Positions 15,845 to 23,349 of a stretch of 64,000 nt of DNA are shown one piece after another (position 1 is the stretch's first letter; every line of letters starts with the position of its first letter). The translations under genes and the position numbers were made by a program. The notes below the pieces were generated by a model, which was not told where the DNA came from, ran no database searches, and saw only the letters and a list, made by a program, of their open reading frames with translations. This DNA is from Butyricicoccus pullicaecorum DSM 23266 (GTDB lineage: Bacteria > Bacillota > Clostridia > Oscillospirales > Butyricicoccaceae): positions 248,001-312,000 of the forward strand of contig NZ_FUXW01000001.1 in NCBI RefSeq assembly GCF_900167005.1, read 5' to 3'.

Positions 15845-15918
15845 GTGTAAGGTTAAAAAATAATTTTATTGTACGGTTTTTGTTGATTTGTTTATAACGA
15901 AGTGAGGTAGATGTTTTT

Positions 15919-17391
15919 ATGATGCGCAGAACAAAAATTATCTGTACGCTCGGCCCTGCAACCGATGACAAGCAGGTACTCAAGGATATGATGCTGGCGG
16001 GTATGAACGTTGCCCGTATGAATTTCAGCCACGGTTCGCACGAAGAGCACAAGCAGAGAATGGATCTGGTTAAGGAGTGCCGTGCAGAGCTGGGCCTGCC
16101 CATCGGTATCATGCTCGACACCAAGGGTCCCGAGATCCGCACCAAGACTTACAAGAACGGCAAGATCGAGATTCAGGACGGCCAGACCTTTACTCTGACT
16201 ACCCGTGAGGTTGAGGGCGACGAGAGCATCGTTTCCATCACCTACGAGGGTCTGCCGAGAGACGTACAGCCCGGCACCCGCATCCTGATCGACGACGGTC
16301 TGATCGCGTTTGAGGTTCAGGAGATCAAGGACGGCACCGATATCGTATGTAAGGCGCTCAACGGCGGCCCGCTCTCCAACCGTAAGTCCATCAATGTTCC
16401 GGGCATCAAGCTGAACATGCCTTTCGTATCCGAGAAGGATCGCGCAGACATCATCTTTGGTCTGCAGCAGGGCATTGACTTCATCGCAGCTTCCTTCACC
16501 CGCACCAAGCAGGACATCCTTGACATCAAGGCGATCCTGAAGGAGTACGGCCAGGAGGATGTTCAGATCATCGCAAAGATCGAGAACATGGAAGGCGTAA
16601 ACAACATCCGTGAGATCCTGTCCGAGTGTGCAGGTCTGATGGTTGCCCGCGGCGACCTGGGTGTTGAGGTACCGTTCTACGAGCTGCCTGAGATTCAGAA
16701 GCACCTGATTAAGACCGCAATTGCAAACGGCAAGCGCGTTGTCACTGCGACCCAGATGCTGGACTCCATGTCCAAGAATCCGCGTGCAACCCGCGCCGAG
16801 GTTTCCGACGTTGCAAACGCAGTATTCGACGGCACTTCCGCTATCATGCTGTCCGGTGAGACCTCTGTCGGTAAGTATCCGGTTGAGACCGTTCGCACCA
16901 TGTCCCTGATCGCATCCAACGCTGAGGCAACCATTCACTATGATCGCCGCCGCGTTACCCGTGACGAGTTCAAGGAAATGAACATGAAGGGCGAGCGCAA
17001 GACCAATGCGATCGCACACGCAACCTGCACCACCTCTGCTGACCTGGGTGCAAAGTGCATCGTTGCTGTTACTCAGTCCGGTTCCACTGCTTACGCAGTT
17101 TCTTCCTTCCGTCCGGGCACCAGCATCGTTGGTGCAACCTACTGTGAGAAGACCTTCCACCGCATGACCATGTCCTGGGGCGTTACCCCGGTGCTGATCA
17201 AGCAGGTTAACTCCGGTACCGAGCTGTACACTCAGGCTGTTCGCGCAGCTGTTGAGGCTTGCAAGGTACAGCAGGGTGATATCATCACCGTTACCGCTGG
17301 TATGCCGGTTGGTCACGTTCACTACACCAATACGCTGCGTCTGATCGAGGTCACTCAGGCCTACATCGACATGGCTTTCGAGGATCAGTAA
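15919..17391 (+). CDS. pyk: Pyruvate kinase
   Basis: 490 residues, the last step of glycolysis (PEP + ADP to pyruvate + ATP). It begins RTKIICTLGPATDD with the conserved N-terminal strand. GMNVARMNFSHG, MLDTKGPEIRT, the active-site lysine/glutamate region IIAKIENMEG, ARGDLGVE and ATQMLDSM follow in the normal order. The C-terminal allosteric domain ends with GMPVGHVHYTNTLRL, and the extra PEP-utiliser domain of some Bacillota enzymes is absent. Codon choice is strongly biased, as in highly expressed genes. GAGGT precedes the ATG. The LCP gene follows after one base. Confidence 0.97.
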   Translation: MMRRTKIICTLGPATDDKQVLKDMMLAGMNVARMNFSHGSHEEHKQRMDLVKECRAELGLPIGIMLDTKGPEIRTKTYKNGKIEIQDGQTFTLTTREVEGDESIVSITYEGLPRDVQPGTRILIDDGLIAFEVQEIKDGTDIVCKALNGGPLSNRKSINVPGIKLNMPFVSEKDRADIIFGLQQGIDFIAASFTRTKQDILDIKAILKEYGQEDVQIIAKIENMEGVNNIREILSECAGLMVARGDLGVEVPFYELPEIQKHLIKTAIANGKRVVTATQMLDSMSKNPRATRAEVSDVANAVFDGTSAIMLSGETSVGKYPVETVRTMSLIASNAEATIHYDRRRVTRDEFKEMNMKGERKTNAIAHATCTTSADLGAKCIVAVTQSGSTAYAVSSFRPGTSIVGATYCEKTFHRMTMSWGVTPVLIKQVNSGTELYTQAVRAAVEACKVQQGDIITVTAGMPVGHVHYTNTLRLIEVTQAYIDMAFEDQ

Positions 17392-17392
17392 G

Positions 17393-18364
17393 ATGAGTGC
17401 GCGGCGGCTGTTCCGGATGATACGACGCTGGCTGACCCTGATTGTCGTGGCCGTAGTGCTGTTTTTCGGCGTGCGGACAGGCTTTGGGCTCATCACCGGC
17501 CTTCAGTATAACCGGGACACCGAGTCGCTGCGAGGCGCTGACCTTGCAGTGGGTGACAAGGGCGACAGCAGCGTGACCAATATCGCGCTGTTCGGTGTCG
17601 ACGCGGATAACGACGGCACCAGACGGTCGGACTGCATGATGGTTCTGTCACTGGACAGCAGCCGCGGCAAGGTCAAGATCACCTCGCTCATGCGCGACTC
17701 CAAGGTTGAAATCGATAGACACGGAGAGGCCAAGCTCAACCACTCGTACAGCTACGGTGGACCGGCGCTGGCCATCCGCACGATCAACCAGAACTTTGAT
17801 TTGAATATTGAGCACTTTGTGCAGGTCGACTTCTCGCAGATGGCCAACCTCATCGGCGCACTGGGCGGCGTTGAGATCGACGTCAAGGAGAACGAGATCA
17901 AGGAGCTCAACAAGTTTATCGGTGAGTATTGCCGTGCAGCCGGTGCACCCGAGTGCCCGGTCGAGAAATCCGGCAAGCAGATGCTCAATGGCATTCAGGC
18001 GATGAGCTATGGCCGTATCCGTAAGGGCGGTACGGGCGATGACTGGGGCCGTGTGGAGCGTCAGGGCATCGTATTGGAAGCCATGTTTGACCGTATCCGT
18101 GGCCTGTCCGTTCCAGAGCTCATTCAGCTCGCACCCAAAATGCTCAAATACGTAACCTCGGATTTGTCGCTGACCCAAATTACCGGTCTTGCAATCGGTA
18201 TGCTCAAACACGGTATGCCGACCATCGAACACGGACGCATTCCGGTTGATGGTGCATGGAGCTACGGCGGCAGTCAGGGACAGTATATCGTCTTTGACGT
18301 GGAACAGGCTGCCCAGCAGCTTAACGATTATATCTATAACGATGTTCCGCTGACGAGCAAATAA
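17393..18364 (+). CDS. LCP (LytR-CpsA-Psr) family glycopolymer transferase
   Basis: 323 residues: a short cytoplasmic N-terminus, one membrane anchor (LTLIVVAVVLFFGVRTGFG) and an extracellular LCP domain. Conserved elements are RSDCMMVLSLD, the phosphate-binding SLMRDSKVEI, KLNHSYSYGGP, DFSQMANLIGALGGVEIDV and the arginine-rich YGRIRKGG ... WGRVERQ. Family members attach wall teichoic acid or other glycopolymers to peptidoglycan. The ATG lies one base after the pyk stop; the pyk 3' end supplies GAGGAT, so translation is probably coupled to pyruvate kinase. The multi-hairpin element begins 15 bases after its stop. Confidence 0.9.
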   Translation: MSARRLFRMIRRWLTLIVVAVVLFFGVRTGFGLITGLQYNRDTESLRGADLAVGDKGDSSVTNIALFGVDADNDGTRRSDCMMVLSLDSSRGKVKITSLMRDSKVEIDRHGEAKLNHSYSYGGPALAIRTINQNFDLNIEHFVQVDFSQMANLIGALGGVEIDVKENEIKELNKFIGEYCRAAGAPECPVEKSGKQMLNGIQAMSYGRIRKGGTGDDWGRVERQGIVLEAMFDRIRGLSVPELIQLAPKMLKYVTSDLSLTQITGLAIGMLKHGMPTIEHGRIPVDGAWSYGGSQGQYIVFDVEQAAQQLNDYIYNDVPLTSK

Positions 18365-18378
18365 GGATTATATTGGGT

Positions 18379-18497
18379 CCGGGCCTGCGGCCCGGCGCAG
18401 TCCAGGCGCGTAGCCTGGCCCGTCCAGGTGGAACCTGGCCGCCGTCCGCAGACGGCGGAATCCCCAATTGATTCCCGGTGTCCGACCCGGGAATCAA
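18379..18497. repeat. Multi-hairpin repeat element, copy A
   Basis: Five perfect hairpins in 119 bases: 18379-18395 (loop TGC), 18402-18418 (loop GCGTA), 18424-18438 (loop GGA), 18439-18458 (8 bp, loop CGCA) and 18468-18497 (11 bp, loop TGTCCGAC). The last two, with the spacer AATCCCC between them, match copy B at 42447-42505 in layout, loop sequence and spacer while the stem bases differ in compensated pairs. Confidence 0.88.
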
Positions 18498-18514
18498 CTA
18501 AAAGATTGCTTTTC

Positions 18515-18546
18515 AGACCCGAGCCTCAGGCTCGGGTCTTTTTTTA
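18515..18546 (+). terminator. Terminator of the pyk-LCP operon
   Basis: AGACCCGAGCC-TCA-GGCTCGGGTCT and a long T-run. Confidence 0.93.
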
Positions 18547-18567
18547 TTTCTTCAACTTTCCTATAAA

Positions 18568-18599
18568 AACAGAACGCCGCACCAATCGGTGCGGCGTTT
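18568..18599. terminator. Bidirectional terminator
   Basis: AACGCCGCACC/GGTGCGGCGTT arms with T-rich flanks on both strands. It serves mainly the minus-strand HTH gene. Confidence 0.85.
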
Positions 18600-18605
18600 T
18601 TGTCT

Positions 18606-19004
18606 TTAGTCGTGTTCGCGGGATTCGCGCAGCCAGCGGTAGAAGGTGGACACCGAGACATGCAGTCTCTGGGCAGCTTCTTCGGCTGAAATCTGATGCG
18701 ATTCGTACAGATCACGAATTTTGGAAAAGCGCTTGTCCGAGCACTTCTTGCTCGGTCGACCCAGATTTACCCCTTGTTTCTGAGCCGCGATGCGTCCGGC
18801 GCGCTGACGGTTATACAAATCACGCTGCGCAGCGGCCTTCGCCTCTGCAAGCGTGTCTGCAATGAGATCGCAAACGAGCTGACGCAGTGTACCATCGCCG
18901 ACCGGCTCCTCGAGCGCCTCAGCCGGAATCCCCAAAGCTTCCAGACGCGCTGCGAGCATGCGCTCGATCTTGTCGTGGTCAACTGTTTGATATCCTGGAA
19001 TCAT
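18606..19004 (-). CDS. Orphan serine-recombinase-type HTH DNA-binding protein
   Basis: 132 residues. Residues 65-132 look like the C-terminal arm and helix-turn-helix of resolvases/invertases: RQRAGRIAAQKQG, then LGRPSKK, then SAEEAAQRLHVSVSTFYRWLRE. The N-terminal half (MIPGYQTVDHDKIERMLAAR and on) is not the serine-recombinase catalytic domain; no catalytic Ser or Arg set is present. So it should bind DNA but not recombine it, acting perhaps as a regulator. GGGAGGA lies upstream of the ATG. No partner recombinase is visible. Confidence 0.65.
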   Translation of the reverse strand: MIPGYQTVDHDKIERMLAARLEALGIPAEALEEPVGDGTLRQLVCDLIADTLAEAKAAAQRDLYNRQRAGRIAAQKQGVNLGRPSKKCSDKRFSKIRDLYESHQISAEEAAQRLHVSVSTFYRWLRESREHD

Positions 19005-19132
19005 TGATTGTCCTCCCTTTTCGCCTCAATCAAACACGCCTGCGCGTGTAAGTCTTGAAACTTATCTTATTCTATAACAAAAACTGCCAGAGGACAAGCG
19101 GTTCGGACGAAAATTCGCAGAAAAAACAAAAT

Positions 19133-19939
19133 TCAGTTGTCTTTTGCCGAGGCGATGAGATAGCGGTAGATCTGCGGCTTGAACTGTTCGTACAGTCCAA
19201 GACCGGTATAAAGTGCGCGATAATACTCAAAAAGATTGAGTTTGGTGGTCAAAGTGCGTCCAATTGTGAGCGCACCGGTCAAACTGCCGCCGCGCTTGCG
19301 ATAATAGTAGATGGGTGTTTGCAGGGCACAGAAGGTCTGCGCGTAACGAATATACTCCAGATTGAACTGGAAGTCCTCACTCCACTGCAAGGCCTCGTTG
19401 CAGCGGATGTCGTGCTCTAAAATGAGGTTACGCCGATAGAGCTTGTTCCACATGACGCCATAGTAAAAGCTGGCCGGTTCGTCGAGCAGATGACGAGCGA
19501 ACAGACGCTGATCCATGACGCGGGTGGACTGCAAAAATCCATAGACCGAGATTTTGTCATCGACGACCCGGCAGAAGTGGGAGATGACCAAATCTGCGCC
19601 GGTCTCCTCGGCGCGTTCGACGAGCAGGCGGGTGGCGTTTGCGTCCAGCCAGTCGTCGCTGTCGACAAATTGCAGGTACTTGCCGCGCGCGCGTTCAATG
19701 GCCAGATTGCGCGTCGCGGAAACGCCGCTGTTCTCCTTGTCAATTACACAGAACCTGGGATCGCGCTGGGCGTACATGCGGCAGATTTGCAGGCTCGCGT
19801 CGCTCGAGCCGTCGTTGACCAGCAGAACTTCGATATTTTGATAGCGCTGGCGGCGCACACTCTCGATGCAGGTTGCAAGGTCGGGAGCGGCGTTGTAAAC
19901 CGGGATAATAATGCTGACAAGCGGTGTATCGGTATTCAG
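19133..19939 (-). CDS. Family 2 glycosyltransferase (disturbed start)
   Basis: GT-A fold transferase: PLVSIIIPVYNAAPDL opens the fold, then VLLVNDGSSD, GVSATRNLAI and the metal-binding VDSDDWLDAN follow. It would transfer a sugar from a nucleotide donor to an envelope glycan. There is no ATG, GTG or TTG in this frame ahead of the core; the first candidate is CTG at 19939, ten bases after AAAGGAG. An ATG at 19949 with the same ribosome site reads a different frame, and removing one C from the run of five C (19939-19943, minus strand) would put it in frame as MYPLNTDTPLVSIII. I annotate from CTG; a single-base indel is the alternative. The 268-residue length is short for the family. Confidence 0.72.
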   Translation of the reverse strand: MNTDTPLVSIIIPVYNAAPDLATCIESVRRQRYQNIEVLLVNDGSSDASLQICRMYAQRDPRFCVIDKENSGVSATRNLAIERARGKYLQFVDSDDWLDANATRLLVERAEETGADLVISHFCRVVDDKISVYGFLQSTRVMDQRLFARHLLDEPASFYYGVMWNKLYRRNLILEHDIRCNEALQWSEDFQFNLEYIRYAQTFCALQTPIYYYRKRGGSLTGALTIGRTLTTKLNLFEYYRALYTGLGLYEQFKPQIYRYLIASAKDN

Positions 19940-20090
19940 GGGGATACATCTCCTTTATCGAATGAAATGGGGTTGAAAACTTTGTGGTACATTTTTGGTA
20001 TATTTTTATTATAACATAGGATGTGATACAAAAGTTATGGTTTTTTGTAAAATTTTATCGCAGATCGCGCGGAGAAATTGCCTGTCAGCA

Positions 20091-20119
20091 TTGACGGAAT
20101 GGTCATCAGGCAGTACAAT
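20091..20119 (+). promoter_or_regulatory. ptsH promoter
   Basis: TTGACG, 17 bases, TACAAT. It is followed by a short hairpin CCCC ... GGGG in the leader. Confidence 0.75.
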
Positions 20120-20172
20120 AAGAATACCCCCTAACCTTCGGGGACAGATTCTGAAAGAGAGGTACCAGGAAT

Positions 20173-20430
20173 ATGAAGGAGTTTGATTACACGATTCAGG
20201 ACGCACTGGGCATCCACGCTCGTCCGGCAGGCCAGCTGGTTAAGGTTGTTAAGGGCTTTTCGAGCAAGGTTACCCTGCACAAGGACGGCAAGGCTGTTGA
20301 CGCAACCCGTCTGATGAGCCTGATGGGTATGGGTGTAAAGCAGGGCGATGCACTGCACATCACCGTCGAGGGCGAGGACGAGGCAGCAGCTTGCGAGGCT
20401 CTGCAGAAGTTCTTCACCGAGAACCTGTAA
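20173..20430 (+). CDS. ptsH: HPr family phosphocarrier protein, Ser46 absent
   Basis: 85 residues, the size of HPr, the histidine phosphocarrier between PTS enzyme I and the sugar-specific components. The active-site motif GIHARPAG places the phosphorylated histidine at residue 15. Ungapped alignment by position with Bacillus HPr puts Arg at 46, where HPr kinase phosphorylates Ser in catabolite repression, and Gly at 52. It could thus take part in phosphotransfer but not in the usual Ser46-P/CcpA signalling. Single gene with promoter, good ribosome site and strong terminator; codon use resembles that of highly expressed genes. No other PTS gene is in the window. Confidence 0.9.
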   Translation: MKEFDYTIQDALGIHARPAGQLVKVVKGFSSKVTLHKDGKAVDATRLMSLMGMGVKQGDALHITVEGEDEAAACEALQKFFTENL

Positions 20431-20450
20431 TCTTACAATATTACAAAATA

Positions 20451-20479
20451 AAAAGACAGCCAAAGGGCTGTCTTTTTTT
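20451..20479 (+). terminator. ptsH terminator
   Basis: AAAAGACAGCC-AAAG-GGCTGTCTTTT and more T residues. Confidence 0.93.
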
Positions 20480-20546
20480 GTGCTGCGAAAACCGGCGATT
20501 GAGAAATAGAGACGCTCCGGCCATGAAACCGGAGCCATGCCGGTTA

Positions 20547-20912
20547 TCAGGTGATATCTGCCTTTTGCCAAAAATAATCCGCGCAGATACGCCGAACTTC
20601 GGGTCTGCTCCGGATGGAGATGGGGACAGATGCTCCGCCGTCGGTGATCAGCGCGTCCTTTTCAACCGAAGAGACATGGTCGAGGTTGACCAGAAAGCTG
20701 CGGTTGCAGCGGATGAACTGTCCGGAAGGGAGACGGTTTTGGATATCCTTGAGCGGCATGTTGGTTTCATGCTGTACGCCTGCGTTGCAATGCACAATAC
20801 ATTTCCAGTCAAAGACCTCGATAAAGTGAATCTCGGAGACCGGGATCTCCAGTCGGGCACGCTTGGAAATGATGCGCAGATGGGGTGGTAGGTTTTCGTT
20901 GCTCGGGAGCAT
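20547..20912 (-). CDS. Stand-alone LytTR DNA-binding protein
   Basis: 121 residues that are almost entirely a LytTR domain: IPVSEIHFIEVFDWKCIVHC, then ETNMPLKDIQNRLP and the hallmark FIRCNRSFLVNLDHV. LytTR domains bind DNA through beta strands and usually sit behind a response-regulator receiver; here there is none, and no kinase gene is nearby. It may respond through level control or a partner. Nested inverted repeats GCTCCGG/CCGGAGC and AACCGGC/GCCGGTT lie just downstream (20480-20546) and may end the transcript. Confidence 0.82.
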   Translation of the reverse strand: MLPSNENLPPHLRIISKRARLEIPVSEIHFIEVFDWKCIVHCNAGVQHETNMPLKDIQNRLPSGQFIRCNRSFLVNLDHVSSVEKDALITDGGASVPISIRSRPEVRRICADYFWQKADIT

Positions 20913-21152
20913 ATATCCTCACCGCCTTTCTTGTAGGGACAGGAGAAAAAATCCCGACCCTCTCCTTCTGAGGAGTGATATGCTCAGAATATTTTATTGT
21001 AACTCTATTCTATCATGTCTGGTACAATAAAGCTAATCTTGCAGGCCATTTTTTTGCCCTGTACCCCTGTTATTTACAAGAAGTATTATCTCTCTCCGTT
21101 CAAAATCTGGTGTATTTCCACAAAACCGGTTTTATGATTTGTGCCCCGCCGC

Positions 21153-21181
21153 TTGACAGAGGCTTGTCAAACAGGTATACT
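21153..21181 (+). promoter_or_regulatory. Promoter of the TetR-type regulator gene
   Basis: TTGACA, 17 bases, TATACT. The -35 box is half of TTGACA-GAGGCT-TGTCAA, itself an inverted repeat. The rest of the 20913-21241 gap shows no gene; it is the divergent control region for the LytTR and TetR genes. Confidence 0.85.
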
Positions 21182-21195
21182 AAAGAAAATATAAG

Positions 21196-21213
21196 TTTGG
21201 TTATCTGACCAAA
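21196..21213. promoter_or_regulatory. Candidate TetR operator
   Basis: TTTGGT-TATCTG-ACCAAA, an 18-base palindrome about 15 bases downstream of the -10 box, where a bound repressor would block transcription of its own gene. Confidence 0.5.
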
Positions 21214-21241
21214 AATATAGCGCGCAGGGAGACTGAGGCCT

Positions 21242-21835
21242 ATGACAGAAGGCAAATACGCCCGTGAAGAAAACACCGAAGAACGCATACTGGATGCAGC
21301 GTTCGATGTGGTCTATGAAAAGACAATCAGCGGCACACGCATGGCACTGATCGCCGAGCGAGCCGGGATGTTCCAATCCAACATTCATTATTATTTTAAA
21401 TCCAAGCACGAGCTGATGCTCGCCGTGCAAAAGAAGGTCTTTGACCGCTGCGCGGAGTTGCAGGAAGCACTTCTGTCCAGCTGCGGCAGTTCTCTTCCTG
21501 AACGCATCGGCGTCTTTTGGGGACAAAAACGTGAGTTCATCGTCAACGAACAGCGATACGACTTCGCAGAGCTCGATTTCTGGGTACAGGCTCGAGTGGA
21601 CGAGGCGGTCAAGGCGGCGTTTGTTGATTCGTTCCGCGTATGGCGGGGCAAAATTGCAAGTATGCTCAAAGAATTTCAGGTCCCAGATGAGCGGGCGGAA
21701 ATGCTGGCGGCGGTCATGACCTCCATGATGGAGGGTGCGTCGTTCCAGTACCTGATCGATCCGGCCGCGTTCGATATTGACGCCTATTTCGATTATTGCA
21801 CGCAAATGGTCATTCGAGAGATTCGAAACGGCTGA
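21242..21835 (+). CDS. TetR/AcrR family transcriptional regulator
   Basis: 197 residues. The N-terminal TetR helix-turn-helix is clear: EERILDAAFDVVYEKTISGT, then MALIAERAGMFQSNIHYYFKSKHELM. The C-terminal helical domain would bind a small ligand. It has its own promoter with two inverted repeats suitable as operators, and a terminator after the stop. It is the nearest regulator to the purine/hydantoin operon that starts 108 bases downstream and could control it, possibly sensing a purine-derived ligand, but this is inference from position. Confidence 0.85.
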   Translation: MTEGKYAREENTEERILDAAFDVVYEKTISGTRMALIAERAGMFQSNIHYYFKSKHELMLAVQKKVFDRCAELQEALLSSCGSSLPERIGVFWGQKREFIVNEQRYDFAELDFWVQARVDEAVKAAFVDSFRVWRGKIASMLKEFQVPDERAEMLAAVMTSMMEGASFQYLIDPAAFDIDAYFDYCTQMVIREIRNG

Positions 21836-21842
21836 TTTTTAG

Positions 21843-21876
21843 AGGACGCGAGCCCGGAAGGGTTTGCGTCCTTTTT
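21843..21876 (+). terminator. Terminator after the TetR gene
   Basis: GGACGCGAGCCC-GGAA-GGGTTTGCGTCC followed by a T-run. Confidence 0.85.
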
Positions 21877-21943
21877 GTTTTCGGTAGAAAACGCTAATAA
21901 ATGGAAGAGTAATTTGTGAGAAACGGAGAAAAGAGGAGGCAAT

Positions 21944-23275
21944 ATGAAAAAGCTATTGACAAATGGCACAGTTTTGACCAGGGATGCCGCGCAGCCGATG
22001 GTGGAACAGGGTGCAGTCTTGTTTGAGGATGGCGTGATCCTGGAAGTCGGCACGGCGGCTGCACTGGAGCAGGCGCATCCCGACGCAGAACGCATCGACG
22101 CCAAGGGCGGTATCATCCTGCCCGGCTTCATCAACGCGCACCATCATATCTATTCGGCTTTCGCACGCGGTCTGTCCATTCCGGGCAACTGCGCAACCGA
22201 TTTCCCCGGCGTGCTCGAGGGTACCTGGTGGAACATTGACCGTCACCTGATGCGTCCCATGACCCGCATGTCAGCGTACATGACCCTCATCGAGGGTATC
22301 CGTTCGGGCGTGACCACTATTTTCGATCATCACGCTTCGTTTGGCGAGATCGAGGGCAGCTTGGACGAGATCGCTGAGGCAGCGACCACCCTGGGCGTGC
22401 GCGCCTGCTTGTGCTATGAGATTTCCGACCGTGACGGTGCGGAAAAGGCACGTCAGAGCGTTCTGGAAAATGAGCGCTTCGAGAACTACTGCAAGACCGA
22501 CAAGTCCGGCCTGCTGGCGGCGATGTGCGGCATGCATGCATCGTTCACCATCTCCGAGGAGACCATGGCCTTTGCGCGTGAGCACACCAACGCAGGCTTC
22601 CACATCCACGTCTGCGAGGGCGCATACGATCGCGACCATTGCAGCGCGACCTATCACGAGACCGTTGTACACCGTCTGGCACGTCACGGCATTCTGGGTG
22701 AGCAGACCATCTGCGGTCACTGCGTCTACCTGACCGACGAAGACCGCCGCATGCTGGCCGAGACCGGCACGGCAGTCGTACACAATCCCCAGTCCAACAT
22801 GGGCAATGCGGTTGGCGTGACCGATATCCTCAAGCTCTTCGGTGCAGGCGTGACCGTTGGCCTTGGCACCGACGGCTTCACCTCGGATATTCTGGAGTCG
22901 GTCAAGACTGCAAACGTGCTGGTCAAGCACATGAACCAGCATCCGTCCATCGGCTTCGGCGAAGTCATGGATATGGCCTTTGTCAATAATGCTAAGCTGG
23001 CCGACCGCCATTTCGGAGATACCTGCGGTGTCATCCGTCCGGGCGCACGCGCCGACCTGATCGTGTCCGATTACCGTCCGATGACCCGTCTGGGCCCGGA
23101 CAACATCAACGGTCACATCACCTTCGGCATGAACGGCCACAACGTAACAACCACCATCTGCGGCGGCCGTGTCCTGATGCAGGATCGTGAACTTGTCGGC
23201 ATTGACGAGGAGAAGATCCAGCACGAGTGCCGTGCACAGGCAGATGCACTGTGGAAGTCGCTCGGCGCACACTAA
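21944..23275 (+). CDS. ssnA: Putative aminohydrolase SsnA
   Basis: 443-residue metal-dependent amidohydrolase. The metal site starts GFINAHHHIYSAFARG (HxH), with further ligands in FHIHVCEG and ICGHCVYL and the aspartate in GLGTDGFTSD. SsnA proteins accompany selenium-dependent xanthine dehydrogenases and YgfK in purine-catabolic loci of E. coli and clostridia, where they probably deaminate a purine-related ring. GAGGAGG precedes the ATG. It is first of four genes (ssnA-ygfK-hydA-xdh) on one strand with no terminator between them. The substrate has not been established for the family as far as I know. Confidence 0.9.
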   Translation: MKKLLTNGTVLTRDAAQPMVEQGAVLFEDGVILEVGTAAALEQAHPDAERIDAKGGIILPGFINAHHHIYSAFARGLSIPGNCATDFPGVLEGTWWNIDRHLMRPMTRMSAYMTLIEGIRSGVTTIFDHHASFGEIEGSLDEIAEAATTLGVRACLCYEISDRDGAEKARQSVLENERFENYCKTDKSGLLAAMCGMHASFTISEETMAFAREHTNAGFHIHVCEGAYDRDHCSATYHETVVHRLARHGILGEQTICGHCVYLTDEDRRMLAETGTAVVHNPQSNMGNAVGVTDILKLFGAGVTVGLGTDGFTSDILESVKTANVLVKHMNQHPSIGFGEVMDMAFVNNAKLADRHFGDTCGVIRPGARADLIVSDYRPMTRLGPDNINGHITFGMNGHNVTTTICGGRVLMQDRELVGIDEEKIQHECRAQADALWKSLGAH

Positions 23276-23349
23276 ATTTGTTGTTTGAATGGAAGAGAGC
23301 ATAGAGCAACCACATCATTGCGATGGAGATTTGAGAAGGAGAGAAAAAT

